Notes: generated from the sequence alone by a model not told the origin. A stretch of DNA of 40,723 nt from CAZPMT01 sp964587655 (GCA_964587655.1 CAZPMT010000038.1:1-40723); one strand, 5' to 3'; positions 31,968-40,498 are shown, counted from the stretch's first letter. Translations and numbers: made by a program.

Positions 31968-33602
31968 TTACGAACTCCGGCTGTGCTTTCGGATTACTAG
32001 CGGCCCTGCGCCCGCGAAGGCCAAAGCAAGTGCGAGCAAACTCGCGCCTAGAGGAAGGCTTGTAGGATAGGCCGCGTCGTACGGGTCCGTGTGCCAAACG
32101 AACCATTCGTCGTGGTCGGTCACGCCGTCGCCGTCGGAATCGAGGTCTGAATAGTTCGGCGCTGTGTCGCCGTCGGGATCGCCGGTTCCTTCGACCGCAT
32201 CCAATATTCCGTCACCGTCCGTGTCCATGGAGGACGAGTACGGCAGAATCGGAGGGATGACGCTGACCTCCGTTGTGACCTTGAACGGATAGGGCCCGCC
32301 GCTAGGAAACGTCAACTCGACCATGAATGCCGTCCAACCTTGCGGGGGTTCGGGCACTTCCGCAACGTAGAGTCCGCCGCCTTGATCCGTCAGCGCCGAG
32401 CTTGTCCACGTCGCTCCAATCGTCTCAAGCCGGAAATCGCGGGCGTTTGGATTCGTGGCCTGCCATAGCAGCACTTGCGACGGCGGCGTCACTGTTTGAA
32501 TTCGCAGCGAACCATCAGATTCCTTAGTCCAACTGTATTGCGGACGCGGCGAGCCATTCAGGAAAGCGTTGTAGAAAGCGTAGAAATCGTACCACACGCT
32601 CCCGCCGTGATCCGTGTTCTGCATGTACCGGAGATGGTTCTCGCCCTGCAACGAGTCGAAATAGAACTGGGACGAATCCGGCAGGAAAAACTGGTCGCCT
32701 GTCGAGTTCATGATAAACTTGGGCATCGTCAGCCGGTCCACATAGCTGAACGGGTCAATGGCGCTCAGCGAGGCCTCAAACCTAGGCGTTCCCATCCAGT
32801 TCATGATGCCCAGGTCCACATAGTCCTGGATTGCGCTCGACCAGAATCCATATGCGTCCCAGTGATGCTGCATCGACTCGTCGATGTTGAGCAGGTCGAT
32901 GACCTTGGGGGCGATGGCCACCACGCGCAGATCGACGGCCGCTGTCAGCCACGTTGTCCAGCCCCGCTTCGAAGCACCGGACACTACAAAGTCCGTCACC
33001 GTGGGCTGCACGGCTTGGACCGTGTCCATCGCACGCACCGCGGATTTCGTCATCGGCAGCAGGACAAGCCACGTCGGGTCGCCCGTTCTAAGAAACTTGT
33101 CCCAGCCATATGAAAGAAGCTGGTCCTCGCTACGCCCGGATGCCACGTATCTCGGGTCCGTTTCGTCAGCAAACCTCAGCGGCTGGTTCGGGACCATTCT
33201 CAACTCCGTTGCGATCGTGTGACTTGCCACCGCGATTTGCGCAAGCGTCGAGTCGACGGAACCCGGAGGCGAACCGCCGTTACCGCCCCCGGTGATGAAA
33301 AGCAGACCCGTGCCGGAGCTTACCGTGCTCGGCACGATCACCGTGAGCCAGTGTTCCCAAAGACTCCGGTCGACTTCCGACGGCGCGTTCCGCCATCGCT
33401 GCGAAGCCATGTAGTAAACGAAGCCGGTGTACCCCGAGCCAGGAATCGTGTTGACCAACGAGTACGCGTAGTTCGGATCCGCCGCCGCCACATAGTCGTC
33501 GAGCGGTGTCCCTGTCGCGGAGAAGGGCAGCGACAGGAACAGGAGCAGACTGAACAAGAGTCGATAGACGCATTTCCCAAGGATAGTGGATGTCCGGATC
33601 AT
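31968..33602 (-). CDS. PhoPQ-activated pathogenicity-related (PqaA-like) secreted protein
   Basis: A 544-residue exported protein. A signal peptide (VYRLLFSLLLFLSLPFSATG) is followed by a PqaA-family alpha/beta-hydrolase-like domain, about 30-430. Its landmarks are LLFITGGGNGG, the nucleophile-elbow-like VVSGASKRGWTTW, VDLLNIDES-type sequence with a QHHWDAYGFW block, and MNSTGDQFF. The C-terminus has Ca-binding-type repeats (DTDGDGILDAVE, DLDSDGDGVTDHDE), then a hydrophobic helix and basic end (LALAFAGAGPLVIRKHSRSS), a likely surface-sorting anchor. The ATG at 33602 follows AAGGAG with 8-base spacing. It has a strong promoter at 33677-33705. Family enzymatic activity is unproven. Confidence 0.9.
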   Translation of the reverse strand: MIRTSTILGKCVYRLLFSLLLFLSLPFSATGTPLDDYVAAADPNYAYSLVNTIPGSGYTGFVYYMASQRWRNAPSEVDRSLWEHWLTVIVPSTVSSGTGLLFITGGGNGGSPPGSVDSTLAQIAVASHTIATELRMVPNQPLRFADETDPRYVASGRSEDQLLSYGWDKFLRTGDPTWLVLLPMTKSAVRAMDTVQAVQPTVTDFVVSGASKRGWTTWLTAAVDLRVVAIAPKVIDLLNIDESMQHHWDAYGFWSSAIQDYVDLGIMNWMGTPRFEASLSAIDPFSYVDRLTMPKFIMNSTGDQFFLPDSSQFYFDSLQGENHLRYMQNTDHGGSVWYDFYAFYNAFLNGSPRPQYSWTKESDGSLRIQTVTPPSQVLLWQATNPNARDFRLETIGATWTSSALTDQGGGLYVAEVPEPPQGWTAFMVELTFPSGGPYPFKVTTEVSVIPPILPYSSSMDTDGDGILDAVEGTGDPDGDTAPNYSDLDSDGDGVTDHDEWFVWHTDPYDAAYPTSLPLGASLLALALAFAGAGPLVIRKHSRSS

Positions 33603-33676
33603 CAAGAGCACTCCTTCCCTTCAGCCGAGATCTCCCATATGGGCCCGCTGGCGACCATTGCGGGGCATTTTCCACT

Positions 33677-33705
33677 ATAGTACGCGCATTGTTCGGCCCC
33701 GTCAA
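33677..33705 (-). promoter_or_regulatory. Sigma-70-type promoter for the PqaA-like gene
   Basis: On the minus strand TTGACG (33705-33700) and TACTAT (33682-33677) are 17 bases apart; both hexamers are near consensus. The start codon lies about 75 bases downstream of the -10. Confidence 0.6.
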
Positions 33706-33799
33706 CGGGTAGGGACGGGGTGATCGGATTGAAACGGGATTAGTTGCCGTGTAAGATTCTTTCGGGTCAAGCCAGGGATTGTTTCGAGGAAGGGCGTCT

Positions 33800-34978
33800 A
33801 TGCGGACGGCAAGAAGACTGGAGAAGGTTCCGCCGTATCTTTTCATGAAGTTGCGGAACCAGATCAATGAAGCACGGAGAAACGGCGTCGACGTGATTAG
33901 TCTGGCGATCGGCGACCCGGTGGATCCGACGCCGGAACGGGTCGTCAACGCCTTGGCGAAGGCGGCCGCGGATCCGGCGAATCATCGTTACCCGACGGAC
34001 GAGGAATGGGGCATGTTGGCGTTCCGCGAGGCCGTTGCGCGTTGGTATGGGCGGCGGTACGGCGTGGACCTCGATCCGGCGCGAGAGATCGTCGCTCTGA
34101 TCGGATCGAAAGAGGGTTGCCATCACTTTGCGCTCGGGATGATCAATGCCCGCGACGTTGTTCTGGTGACGGATCCGGGTTACCCCGGATACAAGCCCAG
34201 CATTTGGTTCGTGGGCGCGAAGCCTTTTCCGGTGCCGATGCTCGCGGAGAATGGTTTTCTCCCGAATCTAAGCGAGATCCCTTCGGACGTAGCGAAGAAA
34301 GCGTCGGCGTTTTATCTCAACTACCCGAACAATCCGACGGGCGCGGTCGCAACGCGCGGTTTCCTGGAGGAGTTGGTGGCTTTTGCGAAGAACTATGATA
34401 TCGCTGTCTGTTATGACAATCCTTACAGCGAGGTAGTCTTCGGAGTGGAGCGGCTGAGCTTCCTGAGCGTGGCCGGGGCGAAAGACGTTGGCGTCGAGCT
34501 GAATTCGTTGTCGAAGCCGTTCAACATGACCGGCTGGCGGATTGGGATGGCGTGCGGCAATCCGGATATCGTGGGCGCGATCGCGAAGGTCAAGTCGAAC
34601 ACGGATTCGGGGATCTTCAACGCGATTCAGTACGCGGGGATCGAAGCGCTGGACAACTGCGACGGCTTTACGGACGGGATGGTGGAAATCTATCGCAAGC
34701 GCCGTGAGATTGTGTTGGCGGCTTTGCGGGAGTTGGGGTGGCGTTACGATCCGCCGAAAGGGACTTTCTACCTTTGGGTCCCCGTGCCGAAAGGTTACAC
34801 TTCGGCGAGATTCTGTGAGCTTCTCTTCAAGAAGTGTGCGGTAGTGGCGGCGCCCGGGAAGGCTTATGGCAAGAACGGGGAAGGCTATGTCCGGCTATCG
34901 TTAACGGTAGAGGAAGACCGTTTAGAGGAAGCCATGCGGCGCATGCGCGAGAGATTGCCGAAGTTTGCGTTTCTGTAG
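33800..34978 (+). CDS. dapL: LL-diaminopimelate aminotransferase-type class I aminotransferase
   Basis: A 392-residue PLP enzyme. The family layout is clear: SLAIGDPVDPTPE, the substrate loop YPTDEEWGMLAFREAVARWY, DPGYPGYKP, YLNYPNNPTGAVA, and the PLP lysine K239 in NSLSKPFNMTGWRIG. The pattern fits DapL, which makes LL-diaminopimelate from tetrahydrodipicolinate for lysine and peptidoglycan. A different class I aminotransferase specificity remains possible. The ATG at 33800 follows GAGGAAGGG. No other lysine gene is in the window. Confidence 0.85.
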   Translation: MRTARRLEKVPPYLFMKLRNQINEARRNGVDVISLAIGDPVDPTPERVVNALAKAAADPANHRYPTDEEWGMLAFREAVARWYGRRYGVDLDPAREIVALIGSKEGCHHFALGMINARDVVLVTDPGYPGYKPSIWFVGAKPFPVPMLAENGFLPNLSEIPSDVAKKASAFYLNYPNNPTGAVATRGFLEELVAFAKNYDIAVCYDNPYSEVVFGVERLSFLSVAGAKDVGVELNSLSKPFNMTGWRIGMACGNPDIVGAIAKVKSNTDSGIFNAIQYAGIEALDNCDGFTDGMVEIYRKRREIVLAALRELGWRYDPPKGTFYLWVPVPKGYTSARFCELLFKKCAVVAAPGKAYGKNGEGYVRLSLTVEEDRLEEAMRRMRERLPKFAFL

Positions 34979-34983
34979 GCCGA

Positions 34984-35014
34984 AGGCTGTAGGCATTGTG
35001 TCGTCCTACAGCCT
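34984..35014. repeat. 10-bp hairpin in the dapL-isomerase gap
   Basis: AGGCTGTAGG (34984-34993) pairs perfectly with CCTACAGCCT (35005-35014) around an 11-base loop. The related string GCTGTAGGCTGTAGGCTG occurs after the kinase gene near 7100. There is no T tract. It is probably another dispersed short repeat. Confidence 0.6.
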
Positions 35015-35033
35015 AATTGAAAGGAGCGACGAT

Positions 35034-35783
35034 ATGGGCGGACTTAAATTCGCACTCCAGCTTTACACCGTTCGGGACCATCTCGACAAGGACGTCCCAG
35101 GGACGCTCGCAAAAGTCAAGAAGATAGGCTACCACTACGTCGAAGGCAGCGGCACCCACGGCCTGACCCATGAGGCCTTTCAGAAGCATCTGGAAAAAGC
35201 GGGTCTGAAGGCTTGCAGCATTCATGTCGGCTATGATGACGTCACGCGGGACGTGTCCAAGGTGATCGAATTGGCGGCACTCTATCGCGTGAAATACGTG
35301 GCCATCGGCGGGATTGACTCGAAGCTGACGCCTGACCGTAAAGGTTGGACCTCGTGTGGAGAGGCTTTGGACGCGGGCGGCGCCGCGCTGCGCGCGGCGG
35401 GGATTCAACTCTGCTACCACAATCACGCGCATGAGTTTCAACCCATCGACGGCGAGTATCCTTTGGATCTGTTGTTGGGCGCGGCGCGTCCGGAGAACCT
35501 TGCGGCGCAGATTGACGTGTTTTGGGTGCGCTATGCCGGGCTCGACCCCGTAGCGATCATCAACCGCTGGAGTGGGCGGTGTCCGCTGATCCACGTCAAG
35601 GACATGGCGAGCGCTAAGTCGCGCGCTTTCGCGGAAGTTGGATTGGGCATACTTCACTGGCCCGAGATCTTTGCGGCGGCGATTCAGGCGGGCGTGGCTT
35701 GGTACATCGTCGAGCAAGACGTGTGTCCGAGAGATTCGCTGGAGAGCGCCGCGGAGAGCGCCGAGTTCATGGCAAAGCAGTAG
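35034..35783 (+). CDS. Sugar phosphate isomerase/epimerase (xylose-isomerase-like TIM barrel)
   Basis: A 249-residue AP_endonuc_2/xylose-isomerase-like barrel. Visible are the N-terminal strand LKFALQLYTVRDHLD, VKYVAIGGID, the metal-site-like CYHNHAHEFQPI, QIDVFWVRYAGLDPV, LIHVKDMA and the C-terminal glutamate in WYIVEQDVC. These features suit a divalent-metal sugar or inositol isomerase; the substrate cannot be told. The ATG at 35034 follows AAGGAGCGACGAT. Proteins of this family are abundant in sugar-scavenging lineages. Family confident, function generic. Confidence 0.87.
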   Translation: MGGLKFALQLYTVRDHLDKDVPGTLAKVKKIGYHYVEGSGTHGLTHEAFQKHLEKAGLKACSIHVGYDDVTRDVSKVIELAALYRVKYVAIGGIDSKLTPDRKGWTSCGEALDAGGAALRAAGIQLCYHNHAHEFQPIDGEYPLDLLLGAARPENLAAQIDVFWVRYAGLDPVAIINRWSGRCPLIHVKDMASAKSRAFAEVGLGILHWPEIFAAAIQAGVAWYIVEQDVCPRDSLESAAESAEFMAKQ

Positions 35784-35857
35784 GCAGGGCGCGCTCGCGC
35801 GTCCCAGTTTTGATCTCAAGATTGCTTGAAGGAGTCGAGGCGCTGGATTTCCCCTTC

Positions 35858-36742
35858 ATGTTCCTGAACCGTTCATCATACCGTGGGATCGGGTGCGTTC
35901 TGGTCCTGCTGTGCCTTGGAGGGGCGTGCTGCAATCGCGCGGTGGTCGAGGGCGCGGTTGTGGACGTACAAGGCAGCCCGCTTCCGGGAGTTACCGTGCG
36001 CGCAAACGGCGGGGAAGCGGAGACCATCACGGACGCTTTGGGCCGCTATGCGTTGACAACCCGCCTTGGCGTTCGGGGATTGGACTTCATCAAGAACGGT
36101 TACACCTCGGGCCATCTTGCGCTGGAGGTGAATGAAGCGAGATCTCTCACGGCAAGTACGGTGTCCTTGTGGTGCGTGCCGCAGGGCGCGGGCGTCTTCC
36201 TTTTCGAGGACTATCGCTACCGGCGGACCACGCCTGCGGAGGCTGAGCGGTTCGGCATGCAAGACAGCATCCTGTTTGGCGTCAGCAAGCTTCCGGATCT
36301 CGAGGCGACGGGCTCCCCGGAACCGTTGCTTGTGTGCCACAGGATGCCTCCATACGACGTGCGCATGAGCCGGCTGCACGCGGTGCAGGCCATGTCTTCG
36401 CAGGCGGGTAAGGGACAACAAGAGGCATGGGTTCAGGAGGTTTCGATTCCGGTTGAACTGGCGCCCATTGACGAGCCGGAACGCCTGTTGTTGCAGGTTC
36501 GGGCCGCCGAACCGCTGACTCCGGGCATCTATGCCGTCCACTGGGGCGCGTTGGACGGCCACACCACGACCGACCCGCGGATATTCATGTTCAGGGTCTT
36601 AGATCCGGCCCATACGGAGCCGGCCGAACAGGCGCCTGAACCGCCGAAGGCAAAGCCGAAACAGCAGGAGGCGGGCGCCCCCGCGGAATCGAGCATCGAC
36701 ACTCAGGCGGCGGATGCCGAGGGCGCTCGATCTGTACCCTGA
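35858..36742 (+). CDS. Putative lipoprotein with carboxypeptidase-regulatory-like domain
   Basis: A 294-residue protein of unknown function. The N-terminus has a signal sequence ending GVLVLLCLGGAC-type (read: GCVLVLLCLGGACCN), a plausible lipobox though the -3 residue is Gly. Residues 30-90 resemble a carboxypeptidase-regulatory/beta-sandwich repeat (VEGAVVDVQGSPLPGVTVRA, TDALGRYALTTR). The C-terminal 40 residues are Pro/Glu/Ala/Lys-rich. The ATG at 35858 lacks a good ribosome binding site; a start nearer the GAAGGAG at about 35828 with a non-ATG codon is possible. Probably envelope-associated. Confidence 0.65.
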   Translation: MFLNRSSYRGIGCVLVLLCLGGACCNRAVVEGAVVDVQGSPLPGVTVRANGGEAETITDALGRYALTTRLGVRGLDFIKNGYTSGHLALEVNEARSLTASTVSLWCVPQGAGVFLFEDYRYRRTTPAEAERFGMQDSILFGVSKLPDLEATGSPEPLLVCHRMPPYDVRMSRLHAVQAMSSQAGKGQQEAWVQEVSIPVELAPIDEPERLLLQVRAAEPLTPGIYAVHWGALDGHTTTDPRIFMFRVLDPAHTEPAEQAPEPPKAKPKQQEAGAPAESSIDTQAADAEGARSVP

Positions 36743-36821
36743 TATAACCATTCAGTAACGGGTGCATTGACAAACGTGACCTTCTGTTTACGTGCCCGCC
36801 CTGAAGTTGCGACTCGGCTGC

Positions 36822-36851
36822 TTGACTTGGCCGTACGCGTTTCGGTATCCT
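36822..36851 (+). promoter_or_regulatory. Likely tRNA operon promoter
   Basis: TTGACT (36822-36827) and TATCCT (36846-36851) are 18 bases apart, and the tRNA-Phe gene begins 12 bases after the -10. Another TTGACA at 36767-36772 has no partner -10. Confidence 0.45.
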
Positions 36852-36862
36852 GTCACGGTTGT

Positions 36863-36938
<76 letters not shown>

Positions 36939-36945
36939 TTTTCTT

Positions 36946-37021
36946 GCTGGAGTAGCTCAGTTGGTAGAGCACGTCACTCGTAATGACGGGGTCCGGGGTT
37001 CGATTCCCCGCTCCAGCTCCA
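36946..37021 (+). tRNA. tRNA-Thr (anticodon CGT)
   Basis: Acceptor GCTGGAG pairs with CTCCAGC, the D-arm reads GCTCAGTTGGTAGAGC, and the anticodon stem is CGTCA/TGACG with loop CTCGTAA giving CGT. The T-arm is CGGGG/CCCCG with TTCGATT-type loop, discriminator T, and encoded CCA (37019-37021). It is surely co-transcribed with tRNA-Phe. Confidence 0.97.
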
Positions 37022-37091
37022 GGGAAATCCGCTATGGACCATGATGTGGTTGCCGTTTGGCAGTACAGTCTTAGACCCAGGACTTGCATAC

Positions 37092-37670
37092 ATGGAAACG
37101 AAACAATCGTTCAGCACTTCGGAAGTAGCCGCCTATTGTCATGTAACGGCCGACACGATTCGGAAGTGGGCGGAGGCCGGGCGCATTCGCGTATTTAAGA
37201 CGCCGGGCGGGCATCGCCGCATCCGGCGCGAGGACTTACTGCGATTCCTGCGTGAGAATGGGATTCCCGTTCACGTGGACCTCGACAACTCCGGCGTGAG
37301 AATTCTCATTGTGGATGACGAGAAGGCCGTGGTGTCGGTGATACGCCGTTTCCTTGAGGTGTCGCAGGCGCCGTTTCAGATCGAAGTGGCCTTGGACGGA
37401 TATGACGCCGGGCATCAAGTGGCCGCGTTCCGGCCGGACGTGGTGTTTCTTGACCTGCGTTTGCCGGGCGTCGATGGCTTTGAGGTATGCCGCCGCATCA
37501 AGTCGGACCCGCAGCAGGTGGGGACGCGCATCATCGCGATGACGGGATATTACGATCCGGAGACCTCGCAACGGGTTGTCGAACTGGGGGCCTTGCTGTG
37601 TCTACAGAAGCCGTTCACGCCCGATGACCTGCGCCGGGCATTGGCGAAGGCCGGCGTCGAGATGAGTTGA
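37092..37670 (+). CDS. MerR/excisionase-type HTH fused to a receiver domain
   Basis: A 192-residue regulator. Residues 7-54 form a winged helix-turn-helix of the MerR/BldC/excisionase type (FSTSEVAAYCHVTADTIRKW, GGHRRIRREDLLRFL). Residues 69-190 form a receiver domain with D75-D76, phosphoacceptor D121 and K173. The DNA-binding part precedes the receiver, the reverse of normal response regulators. The ATG at 37092 has a modest AGGAC upstream; an earlier start at 37041 would overlap the region just after the tRNA. No kinase is adjacent. It could respond to an orphan kinase such as the GAF kinase at 25769. Confidence 0.88.
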   Translation: METKQSFSTSEVAAYCHVTADTIRKWAEAGRIRVFKTPGGHRRIRREDLLRFLRENGIPVHVDLDNSGVRILIVDDEKAVVSVIRRFLEVSQAPFQIEVALDGYDAGHQVAAFRPDVVFLDLRLPGVDGFEVCRRIKSDPQQVGTRIIAMTGYYDPETSQRVVELGALLCLQKPFTPDDLRRALAKAGVEMS

Positions 37671-37704
37671 GAGTATCGAGATTGACATGAATCGCCAAAA
37701 GTAG

Positions 37705-37832
37705 CAAAAGTAGGGACAGTAACCCATTTTCTGCCGGAGCAAAAGTAGGGACAGTAACCCATTTTCTGCCGGATACTACCCGGCCCTACCGGGGGCCTCG
37801 GGCTCAGAAAATAGGTTACTGTCCCTACTTTT
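37705..37832. repeat. Palindromic element A, copy 4, with duplicated left arm
   Basis: Left arm at 37741-37768 and right arm at 37805-37832 (28 bp, one mismatch), with an extra left arm at 37706-37733 in direct repeat (35-base period). It shares the CCAAAAGTAG flank with copy 2. It lies between convergent gene ends (HTH-receiver and HAD genes), where it may terminate both. Confidence 0.92.
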
Positions 37833-37847
37833 AGAGGGCGTTCTTGC

Positions 37848-38513
37848 TTAAGATGGACCCCATCCGGGCGCCGCGACGAGTTTCCGGACCGCGTCGGGGA
37901 CCTCGGTAACCGCATTCACGCGCGCGTCGGCGTCGCTGAGTTCCCCATGGTCGCCGAACCCGTAATAAGTGGCGATGGCGAGCGCGCCGTTGGCGTGCGC
38001 CGCAAGGATATCGTCGCGCCGGTCGCCCACCACGATCACCGGGCGCACTTTCACGACCGCGACAATCTCACGCAGCATCTCGGTCTTGTCCTTGTACTTC
38101 GATCCGCGCGTGCGGACAATATCGAAGAGACTGCGCACTCGGTGCGCATCGAGGAATGCATCAACATAGTCTTCCGGACCGTTCGAGCACACGCCCAAGC
38201 GATAGCCGTCCTTCTTCAACGCATCGAGCACTTCCCTCGCGCCGTCATAGAGACGGCCTTCCCTCTCGACGAGTTCGAGTTCGAGGCGGTTCGTGTCGTC
38301 GACTATGGTCTGCGCTTCCTCCGGGGAACACATCGCGGCCAGCCAATCCAGATACTCCTCGTTGGGCATGCCGAAGAAAGAACAGATCTTTGCGGCGCTG
38401 GGCACGGACAGGCCGTGTGCGGCGAACGTCCGCTGCACGGCGGGAACGGTCACGAGTTCCGTCTGGAACAAGGTGCCGTCGATGTCGAAAACGATCAGCG
38501 CGGCTTCTTTCAT
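37848..38513 (-). CDS. HAD-family hydrolase (phosphoglycolate phosphatase-like)
   Basis: A 221-residue HAD phosphatase. Motif I FDIDGTLF has the nucleophile D10 and acid D12, motif II is GVCSNG, the motif III lysine region is SKYKDKTEML, and motif IV is VVGDRRDDILAA. A helical cap lies between motifs I and II, as in phosphoglycolate phosphatase/beta-phosphoglucomutase relatives. The ATG at 38513 follows GAGG; GTG 38528 is also in frame. Substrate unknown. Confidence 0.88.
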   Translation of the reverse strand: MKEAALIVFDIDGTLFQTELVTVPAVQRTFAAHGLSVPSAAKICSFFGMPNEEYLDWLAAMCSPEEAQTIVDDTNRLELELVEREGRLYDGAREVLDALKKDGYRLGVCSNGPEDYVDAFLDAHRVRSLFDIVRTRGSKYKDKTEMLREIVAVVKVRPVIVVGDRRDDILAAHANGALAIATYYGFGDHGELSDADARVNAVTEVPDAVRKLVAAPGWGPS

Positions 38514-38539
38514 GACACTGCCTCGCACGGCAAGGCCCT

Positions 38540-38677
38540 TCAGATCACTTCCAGGCTGTCTTTGTCGGGCAGCTTCGGGAACGACACGTGAGGTTTCCTC
38601 CGGTACCAGAACGCGAGACGGATGCTATCTCGCCGCTGGGCAGCCCATGCGTCCGATACGGACAGGTGCCACGCCAT
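38540..38677 (-). pseudogene. GH172 (DUF2961) 3'-end remnant
   Basis: Translated on the minus strand, this ends with AFWYRRKPHVSFPKLPDKDS then LEVI and a stop at 38540. It aligns with the end of the gene at 40499, AFWYQKEPHAAFPKLPHRNM then IEVI. DNA similarity is obvious over about 80 bases (for example ACCAGAACGCGA in both). Upstream of about 38625 the likeness fades. It is too short to be a gene and is probably a decayed duplicate of the GH172 3' end. Confidence 0.8.
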
Positions 38678-38699
38678 GGCCAAGAGCATACCGGATACT

Positions 38700-39356
38700 T
38701 TACGCACGTGCCTCTACCCTCATGTAGGTCTGATCGGCGACCGCCGAGGATACAGCCCCTTCCACATCCTTCATCAGGTCAACTACCAGTTGCGCAAGAC
38801 GATCTACCTCCTCCACCTCCACGCTCTGTGGCCGGCCACCATGGGCGATCATGTTGCGTCTATTAACAAGGGTGTTTACCTGCGCTTTTCTACCGCGAAC
38901 CGTATCGATGTCGAGGCTCAACCATTTGAAGAGATCCTCCAGAGTCTCAAACTTCAGATTGCCCTTGGTATTAATCTCCAACTCGTCCTTGCCGAATTGG
39001 ACGACACCCGACAGTGCAGCAAGTGCCCGCTCGACAATTCGCACCTGGCTTTCAAAAGAAAGGTTTGCGGCGAGCCGCCGCGCATCAGGCGTCCAACTGT
39101 ACGCCAGAACCGCTGGTTCAATCATCCGTTGGGGAATAGCTCGCTCTTGTATGAACCTGAGGTAGTTCTGGAGCGCCTCCTTCACAAACCCCTCCCAATG
39201 CGCGTAGAGCAACGGAATCGCCATGTGAAATGCGGTCTGTTCGAGAACGGTTGACTCGTGCGCGTGCGTGACTCGCGTTATCTTTGTGATCTGGTCAAGC
39301 CGGTTATTCAGGAGATCACTCAGGTCGTGTAGAAAATCAGATTCCGAGTAGGCCAT
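38700..39356 (-). CDS. HEPN-domain protein (MAE_28990/MAE_18760-like putative RNase)
   Basis: A 218-residue helical protein. The Rx4H HEPN motif is present as RNMIAHG (R167, H172), and an earlier helix reads IPLLYAHWEGFVKEALQNYL, typical of the MAE_28990/MAE_18760 HEPN group. HEPN proteins with this motif often act as ribonuclease toxins in toxin-antitoxin and phage defence systems. It begins six bases after the DUF262 gene stops, behind AAAGGAG, so they form one operon. Family assignment is by motif; RNase activity is inference. Confidence 0.85.
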   Translation of the reverse strand: MAYSESDFLHDLSDLLNNRLDQITKITRVTHAHESTVLEQTAFHMAIPLLYAHWEGFVKEALQNYLRFIQERAIPQRMIEPAVLAYSWTPDARRLAANLSFESQVRIVERALAALSGVVQFGKDELEINTKGNLKFETLEDLFKWLSLDIDTVRGRKAQVNTLVNRRNMIAHGGRPQSVEVEEVDRLAQLVVDLMKDVEGAVSSAVADQTYMRVEARA

Positions 39357-39362
39357 TTAGGC

Positions 39363-40466
39363 TCAACTCCTTTGGAAGACCTGTATGGCGGCCTGCATTC
39401 TTGCGACCATCCTCGACTTGATGTTTGCACCGGCACCAGTATTCAGCACAAAACCTGATTCTTGCTTTAGCTCGATACAACGTCTGCCAATCTCCTCAGA
39501 ACCCATCAGGCGCGCTGCTTCTATGTTGCGAGCAACTCCCACTGATAGCGCGTCGAAAACGTATACCGAGAAAGGTCCCTTGTGTTTCCCTCCTCGGTAG
39601 TGCCGCCAGGAGTCGTCTGCCAAGGCATCCGTGATAAGGCGAAATGTGTCCCTGAAAACCGCTCCTTCGTTGTCGCGCGCGAAGGGTTCCTCCTCTTCCA
39701 CAATCCCTCTGATATAGTCTGTGATGAACGGTTCAACATCATGCTCGAACTTCTCCCAACGGTTCTTCAGCGTGAAGAACCGGAGCACAAGCCCCCTATC
39801 GAACATGCTGCTCTCCTGAAATTCAGAGAGGTTGAGGGACTCCTTGAAGGGAACAAAGTCGGCGAGTTCATCAACAAAATCCATGAAATCCGGGGCTTGC
39901 GCGCGGAAAATGCAGTTTCTTACCTCCTGCGGTGTAAGGCTTTCACCGCCCGTGTTTAATCTCTCAAAGACTTCGTACTTCATCCGCGGCGCGCTGCCCA
40001 CCTTGATGACCTCAACACGACAGGAAGCGCGCTTTATCGTCAGTTGAGAACGAAGGCTAAGATGCTCGAACTCCATTCCGTTAAGGGACGGAAGCGGCAT
40101 CCGCCTCTTCTCCTCGTCACAAAGCACTGTAGGCTCACAGAGCGCCCCTTCCGGACCTTTCCTAACGCCAAGGAAACCTAGAACTGTGGAGATCCTCTGT
40201 AGGCCATCCACAAGCTCCCAGACCCCTTGATCTGTTTCCGCGACGAAGATTGCGGGTATCGGAAAACCGAGTAGAAGCGACTCAACAAACTTCGTCTGTT
40301 GGCTCAGATCCCATCTGAACAGTCTCTGGTAAGTGGGATCGACTATCAATTCCCCCTTCTCGTACATCGAGGCCAATTCACCATAAGAGACGTCGAGCTT
40401 GTCCGTACGAATCTTGTTCCGTTGCTGATCGATCTCAGCGTCGAGTGTTCGTGCCGTTGCTGTCAT
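39363..40466 (-). CDS. DUF262 (ParB/Srx-like) protein
   Basis: A 367-residue DUF262 protein. Early motifs are IVDPTYQRLFRWDLSQQTKF (41-60) and VDGLQRIST (86-94), where the family usually has DGQQR. RLNTGGESLTPQEVRNCIFR follows. The C-terminal DUF1524 HNH part of GmrSD enzymes is not visible, so it is not a full GmrSD. DUF262 domains bind or hydrolyse nucleotides, and in defence systems act as NTP-dependent nuclease subunits. The ATG at 40466 follows TTGGAGG with ideal spacing. It is 32 bases downstream of the GH172 stop. With the HEPN gene it forms a two-gene module. Confidence 0.85.
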   Translation of the reverse strand: MTATARTLDAEIDQQRNKIRTDKLDVSYGELASMYEKGELIVDPTYQRLFRWDLSQQTKFVESLLLGFPIPAIFVAETDQGVWELVDGLQRISTVLGFLGVRKGPEGALCEPTVLCDEEKRRMPLPSLNGMEFEHLSLRSQLTIKRASCRVEVIKVGSAPRMKYEVFERLNTGGESLTPQEVRNCIFRAQAPDFMDFVDELADFVPFKESLNLSEFQESSMFDRGLVLRFFTLKNRWEKFEHDVEPFITDYIRGIVEEEEPFARDNEGAVFRDTFRLITDALADDSWRHYRGGKHKGPFSVYVFDALSVGVARNIEAARLMGSEEIGRRCIELKQESGFVLNTGAGANIKSRMVARMQAAIQVFQRS

Positions 40467-40498
40467 CGGTGCCACCTCCAAGTGCGCTGTAATTCTGT

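Noticed and set aside
36767..36772. A TTGACA box upstream of the tRNA genes as the -35 element
   Set aside because: No -10-like hexamer lies 16-18 bases downstream; the pair at 36822-36851 fits better.
39363..40466. Full GmrSD-type modification-dependent restriction enzyme
   Set aside because: The DUF1524/HNH C-terminal part was not seen; only the DUF262 part and a different helical C-terminus are present.
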